Positions 1-6,908 of a DNA stretch of 32,000 nt are shown piece after piece. A model generated the notes under the pieces. That model saw only the letters and a program-made list of their open reading frames with translations, made no database searches and was not told the origin of the DNA. The translations under genes and the position numbers were made by a program. Each line of letters opens with the position of its first letter. The stretch's first letter is position 1. Origin of the DNA: Paracoccaceae bacterium (GTDB lineage Bacteria > Pseudomonadota > Alphaproteobacteria > Rhodobacterales > Rhodobacteraceae); the NCBI GenBank assembly GCA_007117005.1, contig SKHK01000005.1, forward strand, positions 1-32,000. Reading direction: 5' to 3'.

Positions 1-28
1 GAACCCGGGCCCGCGCGGTCCCGGGTTC
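1..28 (-). terminator. Probable transcription terminator hairpin downstream of lolA
   Basis: A perfect 9-bp inverted repeat (GAACCCGGG at 1-9, CCCGGGTTC at 20-28) with a 10-nt loop lies six bases beyond the lolA stop codon. Its position fits a terminator for the minus-strand gene. Any U-tract would lie left of base 1, outside the window, so intrinsic termination cannot be confirmed. Confidence 0.5.
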
Positions 29-33
29 GCCCG

Positions 34-678
34 CTACTGCCCGGCGATCCCCCCTCGGCGCTGGACTTCCAGGTCAACGCTGAAACTGCCGGCGGGCACG
101 CTGACGTCATGTTCCAGCCCCCCCAGGATCACCGTGGTTTCCCGGCCCATGTCATCGGTGATGATCCATTGCCGCAACTCGGTGGGATCGGCGCTGAAAA
201 CCAGCTGGATATTGCCGTACTCCGGGTGCTCGGGGTCCTGCGCAACCACCACCGTGGTCGGCCCGTCCGTGCGATGCTCCACCACCATGCGATCCTGCGT
301 CATGTCCACATGCCGCGCCAGGATCAGGTTCAGGGGTGTGCGGCGCAATGGATAGACGCTGGGCCCCTGATTCGACCGCGCATCAAACACATTGACCGAC
401 CCACCGGCCGCCAGAACAAGGTTCGGGTCCGGCGGATCGTATTCGAAACGCACCCGCCCCGGCCGATGGATCAGCAGCCGGCCCGTGGTCAACGTGCCAT
501 CAGGGTTCACCTGGGTGAAACTGCCCTGTGCCGTCTCGAAGCTGTTGAAATAGCGCGAGATCTCGGCAAGCGACAGGCGCTGCGCGGCGGCCGGCGCCGC
601 CCAGGTCACCCCGGCCGACACCGCCAGCGCCCCGGCACCGCATTGAAGAAGAAAACGACGTTGCATCATGAGGTCCAT
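34..678 (-). CDS. lolA: Outer-membrane lipoprotein carrier protein LolA
   Basis: LolA is the periplasmic chaperone that takes lipoproteins from LolCDE and carries them to the outer membrane. The product is about 214 aa. It has an N-terminal signal (basic QRRF followed by a hydrophobic stretch, likely cleaved after PAAA just before QRLSL). The mature part has the LolA pattern: early TAQGSFTQ, then GRLLIHRPGRVRFEY, then PLNLIL. The signal contains a twin-arginine pair (QRRFLLQ), so Tat export is conceivable, though Sec is usual for LolA. The start is uncertain: an ATG at 678 has AAGG about 8 nt upstream; ATGs at 693, 669 and 666 are in frame, and an open frame continues up to 771. The gene is divergent from the cobW-like gene. 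Family assignment is by recognised sequence pattern. Confidence 0.88.
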   Translation of the reverse strand: MDLMMQRRFLLQCGAGALAVSAGVTWAAPAAAQRLSLAEISRYFNSFETAQGSFTQVNPDGTLTTGRLLIHRPGRVRFEYDPPDPNLVLAAGGSVNVFDARSNQGPSVYPLRRTPLNLILARHVDMTQDRMVVEHRTDGPTTVVVAQDPEHPEYGNIQLVFSADPTELRQWIITDDMGRETTVILGGLEHDVSVPAGSFSVDLEVQRRGGIAGQ

Positions 679-786
679 ATAACGCGCCTTCATGCGCCTT
701 GCACCGCCCCACGCGGCACCAGCGCCACAAAAACGCGCGATCAGGCGGAAACCAGCCGGAAACCGTCGCACGCACCCTTGCGTAAT

Positions 787-799
787 GTTATAGTATAAC
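787..799. promoter_or_regulatory. Zur-type operator upstream of the CobW-family gene
   Basis: GTTATA-G-TATAAC is a perfect 6+1+6 palindrome centred 40 bp upstream of the cobW-like ATG. With its flanks (AAT on the left, TAA on the right) it closely follows the proteobacterial Zur consensus, whose core is GTTATAnTATAAC. Zinc-loaded Zur would bind here and repress the GTPase gene when zinc is sufficient. The palindrome also supplies TATA-rich sequence that could be the -10 region, so binding would block RNA polymerase. The sequence match is direct; Zur control is inferred. Confidence 0.75.
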
Positions 800-832
800 T
801 AATTCTACCTCATCCCATCACCGGAGGCCCCC

Positions 833-2053
833 ATGCGCGATGATCAGACCAATGACACCCGGCTGCCCGTCACCGTGCTGTCGGGCTTCCTGGGCGCGGG
901 CAAGACGACACTGCTGAACCATGTACTGAACAACCGCGAGGGGCGGCGCGTGGCGGTCATCGTGAATGACATGTCCGAGGTCAATATCGACGCCGATCTG
1001 GTGCAGGCCGGCGTGGACCTGAAGCGCGGCGAGGAAAAACTGGTGGAAATGTCCAACGGCTGCATCTGCTGCACCCTGCGCGACGACCTGCTGACCGAGG
1101 TGCGGCGCCTGGCGGCAGAGGGGCGCTTCGACTACCTGCTGATCGAATCGACGGGCATATCCGAACCCCTGCCCGTGGCCGCCACCTTCGATTTCCGCGA
1201 TGAGAACGGCAACAGCCTGTCGGATCTGGCGCGGCTGGACACGATGGTCACGGTCGTCGATGCGTTCAACCTGCTGCAGGATTTCTCCAGCCATGACTTC
1301 CTGTCCGACCGCGGCGAATCACTGGGCGAGGATGATGTGCGCACCCTGGTCTCCCTGCTGACCGAACAGATCGAATTCGCCGATGTGGTGGTGCTGAACA
1401 AGGTGACCGAGGCCGGCCCGGAACGCACCGATGCCGCACGCAAGATCATCCGCGCGCTTAATGGCGACGCGCGCCTGATCGAGGCCGATTTCTCGCGCGT
1501 GCCGGCCGCCTCGATCTTCGACACCGGGCTCTTCGACTTCGACCGCGCCCATGAACACCCGCTCTGGGCCAAGGAACTTTATGGCTTCGCCGACCACACG
1601 CCAGAGACCGAGGAATACGGGATCTCCAGCTTCGTCTACCGCGCTCGCCGCCCCTTCGACCCGCAAAAGATCCATGACCTGCTCAACGGCCCGCTGCCCG
1701 GGGTGATCCGCGCCAAGGGGCATTTCTGGCTGGCCACGCGGCCCAACTGGGTGGCCGAATTCAGCCTCGCCGGCGCCATCTCCTCGGTCACGCCGCTGGG
1801 CGGCTGGTGGGCCGCCGTGCCGCAGGACCGCTGGCCACAAGACCCCGACATGCAGCAAAAGATGCGCGAACACTGGATCGAACCATGGGGCGACCGCCGC
1901 CAGGAACTGGTCTTCATCGGCGCCGGCATGGAGGAAGGCGCGCTGCGCGCCCGCCTCGATGCCTGCCTGCTGCCGGCCGAGGGCTTCACGCCGGAAGCCT
2001 GGAAAACCCTGCCCGATCCCTTCCCCGCCTGGGGCAGACAGCGCGCCGCCTGA
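833..2053 (+). CDS. CobW/ZNG1-family zinc metallochaperone GTPase (COG0523)
   Basis: A 406-aa G3E-family P-loop GTPase. It has Walker A GFLGAGKT (residues 18-25), the metal-binding CICC motif (77-80), the ESTGISEP switch segment (105-112) and a guanine-specificity segment NKVT (189-192) in place of the usual NKxD. A CobW C-terminal domain occupies about 260-380. COG0523 proteins use GTP hydrolysis to hand metal to client enzymes; the CxCC subclass under Zur control (ZigA, ZagA, YciC) handles zinc during starvation. The Zur-type palindrome at 787-799 places this protein in that subclass rather than with cobalamin-cluster CobW, and no cobalamin genes are nearby. A strong Shine-Dalgarno (GGAGG) precedes the ATG. 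The specific client protein cannot be read from the sequence. Confidence 0.9.
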   Translation: MRDDQTNDTRLPVTVLSGFLGAGKTTLLNHVLNNREGRRVAVIVNDMSEVNIDADLVQAGVDLKRGEEKLVEMSNGCICCTLRDDLLTEVRRLAAEGRFDYLLIESTGISEPLPVAATFDFRDENGNSLSDLARLDTMVTVVDAFNLLQDFSSHDFLSDRGESLGEDDVRTLVSLLTEQIEFADVVVLNKVTEAGPERTDAARKIIRALNGDARLIEADFSRVPAASIFDTGLFDFDRAHEHPLWAKELYGFADHTPETEEYGISSFVYRARRPFDPQKIHDLLNGPLPGVIRAKGHFWLATRPNWVAEFSLAGAISSVTPLGGWWAAVPQDRWPQDPDMQQKMREHWIEPWGDRRQELVFIGAGMEEGALRARLDACLLPAEGFTPEAWKTLPDPFPAWGRQRAA

Positions 2054-2070
2054 CCGCCCCCATCGTCTGT

Positions 2071-2127
2071 CCTCAAATATCCCGGGGGGGGTGAGGGCCG
2101 ACAGGCCCGAGGGGGGCAGCGCCCCCC
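2071..2127. repeat. GC-rich intergenic palindromic element
   Basis: The 88-bp spacer between the cobW-like gene and the DUF6525 gene holds CCTCAAATATCCC, a run of eight G, and two adjacent hairpins: GGGCC/GGCCC (2095-2099, 2104-2108) and GGGGGGC/GCCCCCC (2111-2117, 2121-2127; 3-nt loop). From memory, similar CAAATATCCC-plus-hairpin blocks are common between genes in Rhodobacteraceae. It probably acts as a transcript-end or mRNA-stability element. There is only one copy in this window. Confidence 0.5.
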
Positions 2128-2141
2128 TGCCCCCAACTGCC

Positions 2142-2411
2142 ATGACGAACACCGCCACACGCCTGAAACGCCGCCGCCACACGCCCATGCCCGCCTTCGA
2201 CCGCCTGCCGGCCGATCTGCGCGCCTGGCTGCATCAGGCCGCCCTACCCTGGAGCGCGGCCTCGGCGCTGAAACTCTGGCGGCGTGCCTTGCGCGAACAT
2301 GGCGGCGACACCCAGGCCGCCCGCGCGCGCCTGACCCGCGCCGAAGCCCGCCTGATCGCCCGTGACGCGGCGCTTGTCTGGGGGCCCGGCCACCCGGCAG
2401 CCCGGCAGTGA
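2142..2411 (+). CDS. DUF6525 family small protein
   Basis: An 89-aa basic protein of unknown function that I recognise as the DUF6525 type found in Rhodobacterales. It starts with an Arg-rich segment (RLKRRRH). The core DRLPADLRAWLHQAALPW is followed by SAASALKLWRRAL and a C-terminal ARLTRAEARLIARDAALVWG. No signal peptide or membrane helix is visible. The ATG is the first in frame after the GC-rich intergenic element and has no good Shine-Dalgarno. The gene is 88 bp downstream of the cobW-like gene on the same strand, so co-transcription is possible, but hairpins intervene. Confidence 0.72.
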   Translation: MTNTATRLKRRRHTPMPAFDRLPADLRAWLHQAALPWSAASALKLWRRALREHGGDTQAARARLTRAEARLIARDAALVWGPGHPAARQ

Positions 2412-2480
2412 CCCCCGATCCCCTTGCAGCTTCCGGCACTGAGTGACACTGTGCGGCCAAATCGTATTCGGGAGGCTCCA

Positions 2481-3926
2481 ATGCTCGACAAACGCCAGTT
2501 CTACATCAACGGCGCCTGGGTGAACCCGCGCGCCGGCACCGACTTCAACGTCATCGACCCCTCGACCGAGGAACCCTGCGCGGTGATCTCGCTGGGCGGT
2601 CAGGCCGATACCGATGCCGCCGTCGCCGCCGCAAAGGCCGCACTGCCGGCTTTCATGCATTCAGACCCGGCCGAGCGTCTGGCCCTCGTCCAGCGCATCT
2701 ATGACGTCTACAAGGCCCGCGCCGAGGACATGGGCAAGGCGATATCGATGGAAATGGGCGCGCCGATCGACATGGCGCTGTCCAGCCAGACCGGTGCCGG
2801 CATCGGCCATATCAAGAACTTCATCCGCGCCTTCGAACAGGTGGAATTCGTGGCACCCCTTGGTGATCACGCGCCCGAGGACCGGATCATCAAGGAAGCC
2901 GTCGGCGTCTGCGCGCTGATCACGCCGTGGAACTGGCCGATGAACCAGGTCACGCTGAAGGTCATCCCGGCGCTGCTGGCGGGCTGCACGATGGTGCTGA
3001 AGCCCTCGGAAATCGCGCCGCTTTCCTCGCTCCTGTTTGCAGAGATCCTGGACGAGGCCGGCGTGCCCAAGGGTGTCTTCAACCTGGTCAATGGCGACGG
3101 GCCGGGTGTGGGCACGCAGCTTTCCGGCCACCCGGATGTGGACATGGTCAGCTTCACCGGCTCCACCCGCGCAGGCATAGCCATCAGCAAGAACGCCGCC
3201 GAAACGCTGAAGAAGGTGCATCTGGAACTGGGCGGCAAGGGCGCCAACATCGTCTTTGCCGATGCCGATGAAAAGGCGGTGCGGCGCGGGGCGATGCATT
3301 GCTTCAACAACACCGGCCAGTCCTGCAACGCGCCGACCCGGATGCTGGTGGAACGGTCGATCTATGATCAGGCCGTCGAAATCGCCGCCGAGACGGCGCA
3401 GAAAACCGCTGTCGCCTCGGCCCACGAACCGGGTCGCCATATCGGCCCGCTGGTCAGCCAGGCGCAGTTCGACAAGGTGCAGGACCTGATCCAGAAGGGT
3501 ATCGACGAGGGCGCGCGTCTGGTCGCCGGGGGCCTGGGCCGGCCCGAGGGCGTGAACCGGGGCTATTTCGTGCGCCCCACGGTCTTTGCCGATGTCAACA
3601 ACGACATGACCATCGCGCGCGAGGAAATCTTCGGCCCAGTGCTGTCGATCATCCCCTTCGAGGGCGAGGAAGAGGCGATCCGGATTGCCAATGACACGCC
3701 TTACGGGCTGACCAACTATCTGCAAAGCCAGGACGGCGCGCGGCGCAACCGCGTGGCGCGGCACCTGCGGTCGGGCATGGTGGAAATGAACGGCAAGCCG
3801 CGCGGCGCGGGTTCGCCCTTTGGCGGCATGAAGCAGTCCGGCACCGGGCGCGAGGGCGGCATCTGGGGGATCGAGGATTTCCTGGAGGTCAAGGCCGTCT
3901 CAGGCTGGTCGCCCGAGGACGAGTGA
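2481..3926 (+). CDS. NAD(P)+-dependent aldehyde dehydrogenase
   Basis: A 481-aa member of the ALDH superfamily that oxidises an aldehyde to the carboxylic acid with NAD(P)+. Visible landmarks are the N-terminal FYINGAWV, the cofactor-domain ITPWNWP, FTGSTRAG, the general-base Glu249 in ELGGKG, the nucleophile Cys282 in GQSCNAPTRM, and the C-terminal EEIFGPVLSI and PFGGMKQSG. Length is typical of the family. The start at 2481 follows a clear GGAGG; an upstream in-frame ATG at 2424 would add 19 residues that look non-native. The GQSCNAPTR active-site variant is common among broad-specificity ALDHs, so no substrate is assigned. The HIT gene follows after 7 bp, suggesting an operon. Confidence 0.9.
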   Translation: MLDKRQFYINGAWVNPRAGTDFNVIDPSTEEPCAVISLGGQADTDAAVAAAKAALPAFMHSDPAERLALVQRIYDVYKARAEDMGKAISMEMGAPIDMALSSQTGAGIGHIKNFIRAFEQVEFVAPLGDHAPEDRIIKEAVGVCALITPWNWPMNQVTLKVIPALLAGCTMVLKPSEIAPLSSLLFAEILDEAGVPKGVFNLVNGDGPGVGTQLSGHPDVDMVSFTGSTRAGIAISKNAAETLKKVHLELGGKGANIVFADADEKAVRRGAMHCFNNTGQSCNAPTRMLVERSIYDQAVEIAAETAQKTAVASAHEPGRHIGPLVSQAQFDKVQDLIQKGIDEGARLVAGGLGRPEGVNRGYFVRPTVFADVNNDMTIAREEIFGPVLSIIPFEGEEEAIRIANDTPYGLTNYLQSQDGARRNRVARHLRSGMVEMNGKPRGAGSPFGGMKQSGTGREGGIWGIEDFLEVKAVSGWSPEDE

Positions 3927-3933
3927 GGGCGCC

Positions 3934-4314
3934 ATGGCGTATCAGTATGACGACCAGAACATCTTCGCCAAGGTCCTGCGCGGCGAGATCCCCTGCGACA
4001 AGGTGCTGGAGACCGAACACAGCCTCGCCTTTCGCGATATCCGCCCGCAGGCGCCCACGCATGTGCTGGTGATCCCCAAAGGGGCCTATGTCACCTATGA
4101 CCATTTCGTGCAGGCCGCGTCAGATGCCGAGATCCTGGACTTCAACCGCGCCGTGGGCCAGGTCTGTGCGCAATTGAGCCTGCAGCCCGGCGCCGATGGG
4201 CCGGGCTACCGGGCGATCATGAACGCGGGCGAGCATGGCATGCAGGAAGTGCCGCATCTGCATATCCACATCCTGTCCGGCCGCCCGCTGGGTTATCTGG
4301 TGATGCCGCAGTAG
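3934..4314 (+). CDS. HIT (histidine triad) family nucleotide-binding protein
   Basis: A 126-aa HINT-type protein with the histidine triad HLHIHI (His108, His110, His112; the catalytic nucleophile is the middle or last His by family analogy) and the N-terminal IFAKVLRGEIPCDKV block. HINT proteins hydrolyse AMP-lysine-like nucleoside phosphoramidates and aminoacyl adenylates. Length matches bacterial HinT (about 119 aa). The ATG lies 7 bp after the aldehyde dehydrogenase stop, so the two genes are probably co-transcribed. It is cytosolic, with no signal peptide. It converges on rluA, with 17 bp between the two stop codons. Confidence 0.92.
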   Translation: MAYQYDDQNIFAKVLRGEIPCDKVLETEHSLAFRDIRPQAPTHVLVIPKGAYVTYDHFVQAASDAEILDFNRAVGQVCAQLSLQPGADGPGYRAIMNAGEHGMQEVPHLHIHILSGRPLGYLVMPQ

Positions 4315-4331
4315 GAAACAGCGGCAGCCGG

Positions 4332-4982
4332 TCAGAACGACGCCGGCGCGCGAAAGCTGATCATCGCGCCGGTGGCCGGATGGGCCAGCCGCAGGGTTTC
4401 GGCATGCAGCATCAGGCGCGGGTGTTCCGCCGCTGCGCTCGTGGCGTAAAGCGTATCGCCCAGAATGGGATGGCCCAGCGCCTGCATATGCACCCGCAAC
4501 TGATGGCTGCGCCCGGTCACGGGTTTCAACTGGACCCGCGCCGCGCCGTCATGGCGGCGGATCACGCGCCAGTCGGTGCGCGCGGGGCGGCCCGTGTCAT
4601 GGCAGACCTTCTGGCGCGGGCGGTTCGGCCAGTCCACGATCAGCGGCAGATCGATCTGCCCCTTGTCCTGATCCGGCTGCCCCGCAATCAGCGCGACATA
4701 GCGTTTTGACACGCGCCGCGCCTCGAACTGGCGGCCCAGATGCGCCTGGGCCTGCGGGGTCAGCGCAAAGGCGATCACGCCGGATGTGTCCAGGTCCAGC
4801 CGATGCACCAGCAGCACCGTGGGAAAGGCGGCGCGCAGCCGGGCAATCAGACAGTCACCCCGCCCCTCGCCCCGGCCGGGCACCGACAACAGGCCCGGCG
4901 GCTTGTCGACAATCAGCAGGTCGTCATCGGCATAAAGCAGGCGCAGCGGGCCGTGGGGCGGGGCATAGGTAAAGCCGGTCAT
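4332..4982 (-). CDS. rluA: RluA-family pseudouridine synthase
   Basis: A 216-aa pseudouridine synthase without an S4 domain, the same size as E. coli RluA (219 aa), which modifies 23S rRNA U746 and tRNA U32. It carries the family's catalytic HRLDLDTSG (residues 60-68; nucleophilic Asp63), the early LLIVDKPPGLLSVPGRG, and the C-terminal TGRSHQLRVHMQALGHPILGD. The start has an AGGGG about 7 nt upstream. It sits 27 bp downstream of the DUF2794 gene on the same strand and is probably in one transcript with it. Substrate specificity (rluA versus another short RluA-like synthase) is inferred from length and motif. Confidence 0.88.
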   Translation of the reverse strand: MTGFTYAPPHGPLRLLYADDDLLIVDKPPGLLSVPGRGEGRGDCLIARLRAAFPTVLLVHRLDLDTSGVIAFALTPQAQAHLGRQFEARRVSKRYVALIAGQPDQDKGQIDLPLIVDWPNRPRQKVCHDTGRPARTDWRVIRRHDGAARVQLKPVTGRSHQLRVHMQALGHPILGDTLYATSAAAEHPRLMLHAETLRLAHPATGAMISFRAPASF

Positions 4983-5009
4983 GCCCGGCCCCTACACCGC
5001 CCCGCACGC

Positions 5010-5351
5010 CTAATCCAGCGCCTGGATCAGCTTTCGCTCCAGCGGGGCCAGCACCTGGCGCAGGCTGCCACCGCGTTTCAGCACCTGCCCATCGGGGCCG
5101 ACCAGCGCGTAAAGCCCCTGCCGGTTGCGCAGCGCGGGCAGTTTCTCCACCCGGTAAAGCGGGTTTTCGGCGGTGCGGCGAAACACGCTGAAAACGGCCC
5201 GGTCACGCAGGCAGGAAATGCCGTAATCCCGCCAGTGCCCGGCAGCGACGAAGCGCCCGTATAGCGACAGGATCACCCCCAGTTCCTGCCGGTCGAAGCT
5301 GACGCTTTCCTGCGGCGGCCGGAAACGACTGTTGGGGCTGATCACGTTCAT
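5010..5351 (-). CDS. DUF2794 domain protein
   Basis: A 113-aa alphaproteobacterial protein of unknown function. The DUF2794 pattern covers nearly the whole protein: VSFDRQELGVILSLYGRFVA, then WRDYGI, DRAVFSVFRR, PLYRVEKLP, and LKRGGSLRQVL near the end. There is no signal peptide or membrane helix. I place the start at MNVISPNSRF (5351); the frame stays open upstream to 5453, but that extension is unlike the family. It is the first gene of a probable two-gene unit with rluA. No catalytic residues can be assigned. Confidence 0.83.
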   Translation of the reverse strand: MNVISPNSRFRPPQESVSFDRQELGVILSLYGRFVAAGHWRDYGISCLRDRAVFSVFRRTAENPLYRVEKLPALRNRQGLYALVGPDGQVLKRGGSLRQVLAPLERKLIQALD

Positions 5352-5484
5352 GGGACCAGCCTGCCTTGCCGCATGCCGCAAATCAAGCCCCGCCATCGCG
5401 CCTGCACAACATGGTCTTGGATCGGTCATGTTGGTGCCAGATTTGCAGCCCACCGCTTGGTTAGTCTTTCACGGCCAGCGCCAG

Positions 5485-5576
5485 CCCATCCCCCTTCCGG
5501 GGCTCGCTGCCGAAAGGGACGCTCGATGGGCGCCGGGTAGCCAGAGGGTTGCCCGGCGCTTTCGCTGGACAGCGCC
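5485..5576 (+). promoter_or_regulatory. Structured 5' leader with alternative hairpins upstream of smpB
   Basis: The spacer before smpB can fold into CCCATC/GATGGG (5485-5490, 5525-5530) enclosing CCCC/GGGG (5491-5494, 5499-5502), then GCGCCGGG/CCCGGCGC (5530-5537, 5552-5559). Another stem, GGCGCT/AGCGCC (5555-5560, 5571-5576), shares bases with the right arm of the previous one, so the two are mutually exclusive. The start codon is 24 bp further on and has no Shine-Dalgarno. This resembles a regulatory leader or a small RNA, but it matches no family I know. Confidence 0.35.
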
Positions 5577-5600
5577 CCTGACAGCCCTTATCTGCCCGTC

Positions 5601-6074
5601 ATGGCCGAGAAGGAAAACAGCAACTACAAGGTGATCGCCGAGAACCGCCGGGCGCGCTTCGACTATGCCATCGAGAGCGACCTCGAGGTCGGCATCGTGC
5701 TGACCGGATCAGAGGTGAAATCCCTGCGCACCGGCCAGTCCAACATCGCCGACAGCTATGCCAGCGTCGAAGAAAGCGAGCTTTGGCTGATCAACGGCTA
5801 CATCGCCCCCTACAAACAGGCCGGCGTCTGGGGGCATGAGGAACGCCGCCGGCGCAAGCTGCTGGTCAATCGACGCGAACTGGCGCGGCTATGGGCGGCC
5901 ACGGCAAAGGATGGCATGACGCTGGTGCCGCTGGTGATGTATTTCAACCACCGGGGCATGGTGAAGCTGAAGATCGGCATCGCCAAGGGCAAGAAGCTGG
6001 CCGACAAGCGCGCGACCTCTGCGAAACGGGATTGGGACCGCCAGAAACGTCGGTTGCTGAAGGAACACGGCTGA
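5601..6074 (+). CDS. smpB: SsrA (tmRNA)-binding protein SmpB
   Basis: A 157-aa SmpB, the partner of tmRNA in trans-translation. It binds the tRNA-like domain and reads the empty mRNA channel to rescue stalled ribosomes. Family landmarks in order: the N-terminal [11 protein letters not shown], the [17 protein letters not shown] loop, [20 protein letters not shown], and the basic C-terminal tail [26 protein letters not shown] that enters the decoding centre. Length is typical (155-160 aa). No Shine-Dalgarno is visible before the ATG; the preceding bases are strongly structured. ssrA itself is not in this window. Confidence 0.97.
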   Translation: MAEKENSNYKVIAENRRARFDYAIESDLEVGIVLTGSEVKSLRTGQSNIADSYASVEESELWLINGYIAPYKQAGVWGHEERRRRKLLVNRRELARLWAATAKDGMTLVPLVMYFNHRGMVKLKIGIAKGKKLADKRATSAKRDWDRQKRRLLKEHG

Positions 6075-6100
6075 CGAAAACCCGTCGCCGCAGACCGCTG

Positions 6101-6856
6101 TCAGGTCAGGAACCCCCCATCCTGATCATCGCCCGCTTCCTCGATCAGGCGGTCGAAATCGGGGATGGTGACGTGGCGTTTGCCCTTGATCTCGATCACC
6201 CCGTCCCGGCGCAGGGCCGAGACCTGCCGACTGACGGTCTCCAGCGTCATGCCAAGGTAATCCGCCATCGCCTCGCGCGAAAGCGGCAGATCGAAGCTGA
6301 CCTGCCCTTCCGGCTGCATCAGCTTCAACGCGGCATCGCGGCGGGCGATGATGGCGATCAGGCTGGCCAGTTTCTCGCGCGCGCTTTTCCGGCCCAGCAG
6401 CAGCATCCATTCGCGTGCCGCGTCCAGCTCGTCCAGCGTCATTTCCAGCAGACGCTGGCCGACATGGGGGGTGGACAGCATGATATCCTCGAACTGTTTC
6501 TTGCGGAAACAGCACATCAGCATGTCGGTGGTCGCGGTGACATCATAGGCCGCGGTCTCGCGCCCGGGGCGGCCCACGAAATCCGACGGCAGCAAGAGCC
6601 CCACCATCTGGCGGCGCCCGTCCTCCATCGTCTGGCTGAGCGTGGCGATGCCGGACACCACCGAGGCCACGAAATCCATCCGGTCGCCAGACCACACGAT
6701 CGTCTGACCGGCCTCGAAGCTGCGGTAGAACTTGACCTCTTCAAGCAACTGCAACTCATCATCATCGCACCGGGCGCAGACGGCACGGTGACGAATCGGA
6801 CAGTCAGAGCACTGGACATGCAGATAACGGTCAGGTGAGGAGATGATTTTCTGCAT
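6101..6856 (-). CDS. fnrL: FnrL-type oxygen-sensing transcription regulator (Crp/Fnr family)
   Basis: A 251-aa FNR homologue that controls genes for low-oxygen life through an oxygen-labile [4Fe-4S] cluster. The N-terminus has Cys16, Cys19, Cys27 and Cys30 (CSDCPIRHRAVCARC), and a Cys115/Cys116 pair sits in the sensory domain; three N-terminal cysteines plus one of the pair would ligate the cluster. A cyclic-nucleotide-binding-like fold covers about 35-150. The helix-turn-helix contains ETVSRQ, matching the E..SR DNA-contact residues of FNR. The sequence is very like Rhodobacter FnrL, and its position beside hemN is typical. The ATG has no Shine-Dalgarno and lies only 4 bp from the FNR box, suggesting autoregulation by blocking its own transcription or translation start. 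Confidence 0.94.
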   Translation of the reverse strand: MQKIISSPDRYLHVQCSDCPIRHRAVCARCDDDELQLLEEVKFYRSFEAGQTIVWSGDRMDFVASVVSGIATLSQTMEDGRRQMVGLLLPSDFVGRPGRETAAYDVTATTDMLMCCFRKKQFEDIMLSTPHVGQRLLEMTLDELDAAREWMLLLGRKSAREKLASLIAIIARRDAALKLMQPEGQVSFDLPLSREAMADYLGMTLETVSRQVSALRRDGVIEIKGKRHVTIPDFDRLIEEAGDDQDGGFLT

Positions 6857-6860
6857 GCAA

Positions 6861-6874
6861 TTGATCTAGGTCAA
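6861..6874. promoter_or_regulatory. FNR/FnrL binding box between fnrL and hemN
   Basis: TTGAT-CTAG-GTCAA matches the FNR-box consensus (TTGAT-N4-ATCAA) and the Rhodobacter FnrL variant ending in GTCAA. It lies in the 52-bp divergent spacer, 4 bp from the fnrL ATG and centred 41.5 bp before the hemN ATG. Activation of hemN and repression of fnrL are the natural predictions. Confidence 0.88.
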
Positions 6875-6908
6875 AGAATCCAGTGGTCTGGTCGAAGAGT
6901 GTAAACCA

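Noticed and set aside
5408-5432. Inverted repeat AACATG...CATGTT upstream of the DUF2794 gene, considered as an operator
   Set aside because: The arms are only 6 bp with a 13-nt spacer and match no operator I know; chance is likely.
5521-5600. The smpB leader considered as SRP RNA or tmRNA
   Set aside because: It lacks the conserved SRP tetraloop-domain sequence (GGAAGCAGCC) and any tRNA-like or tag-reading frame of tmRNA.
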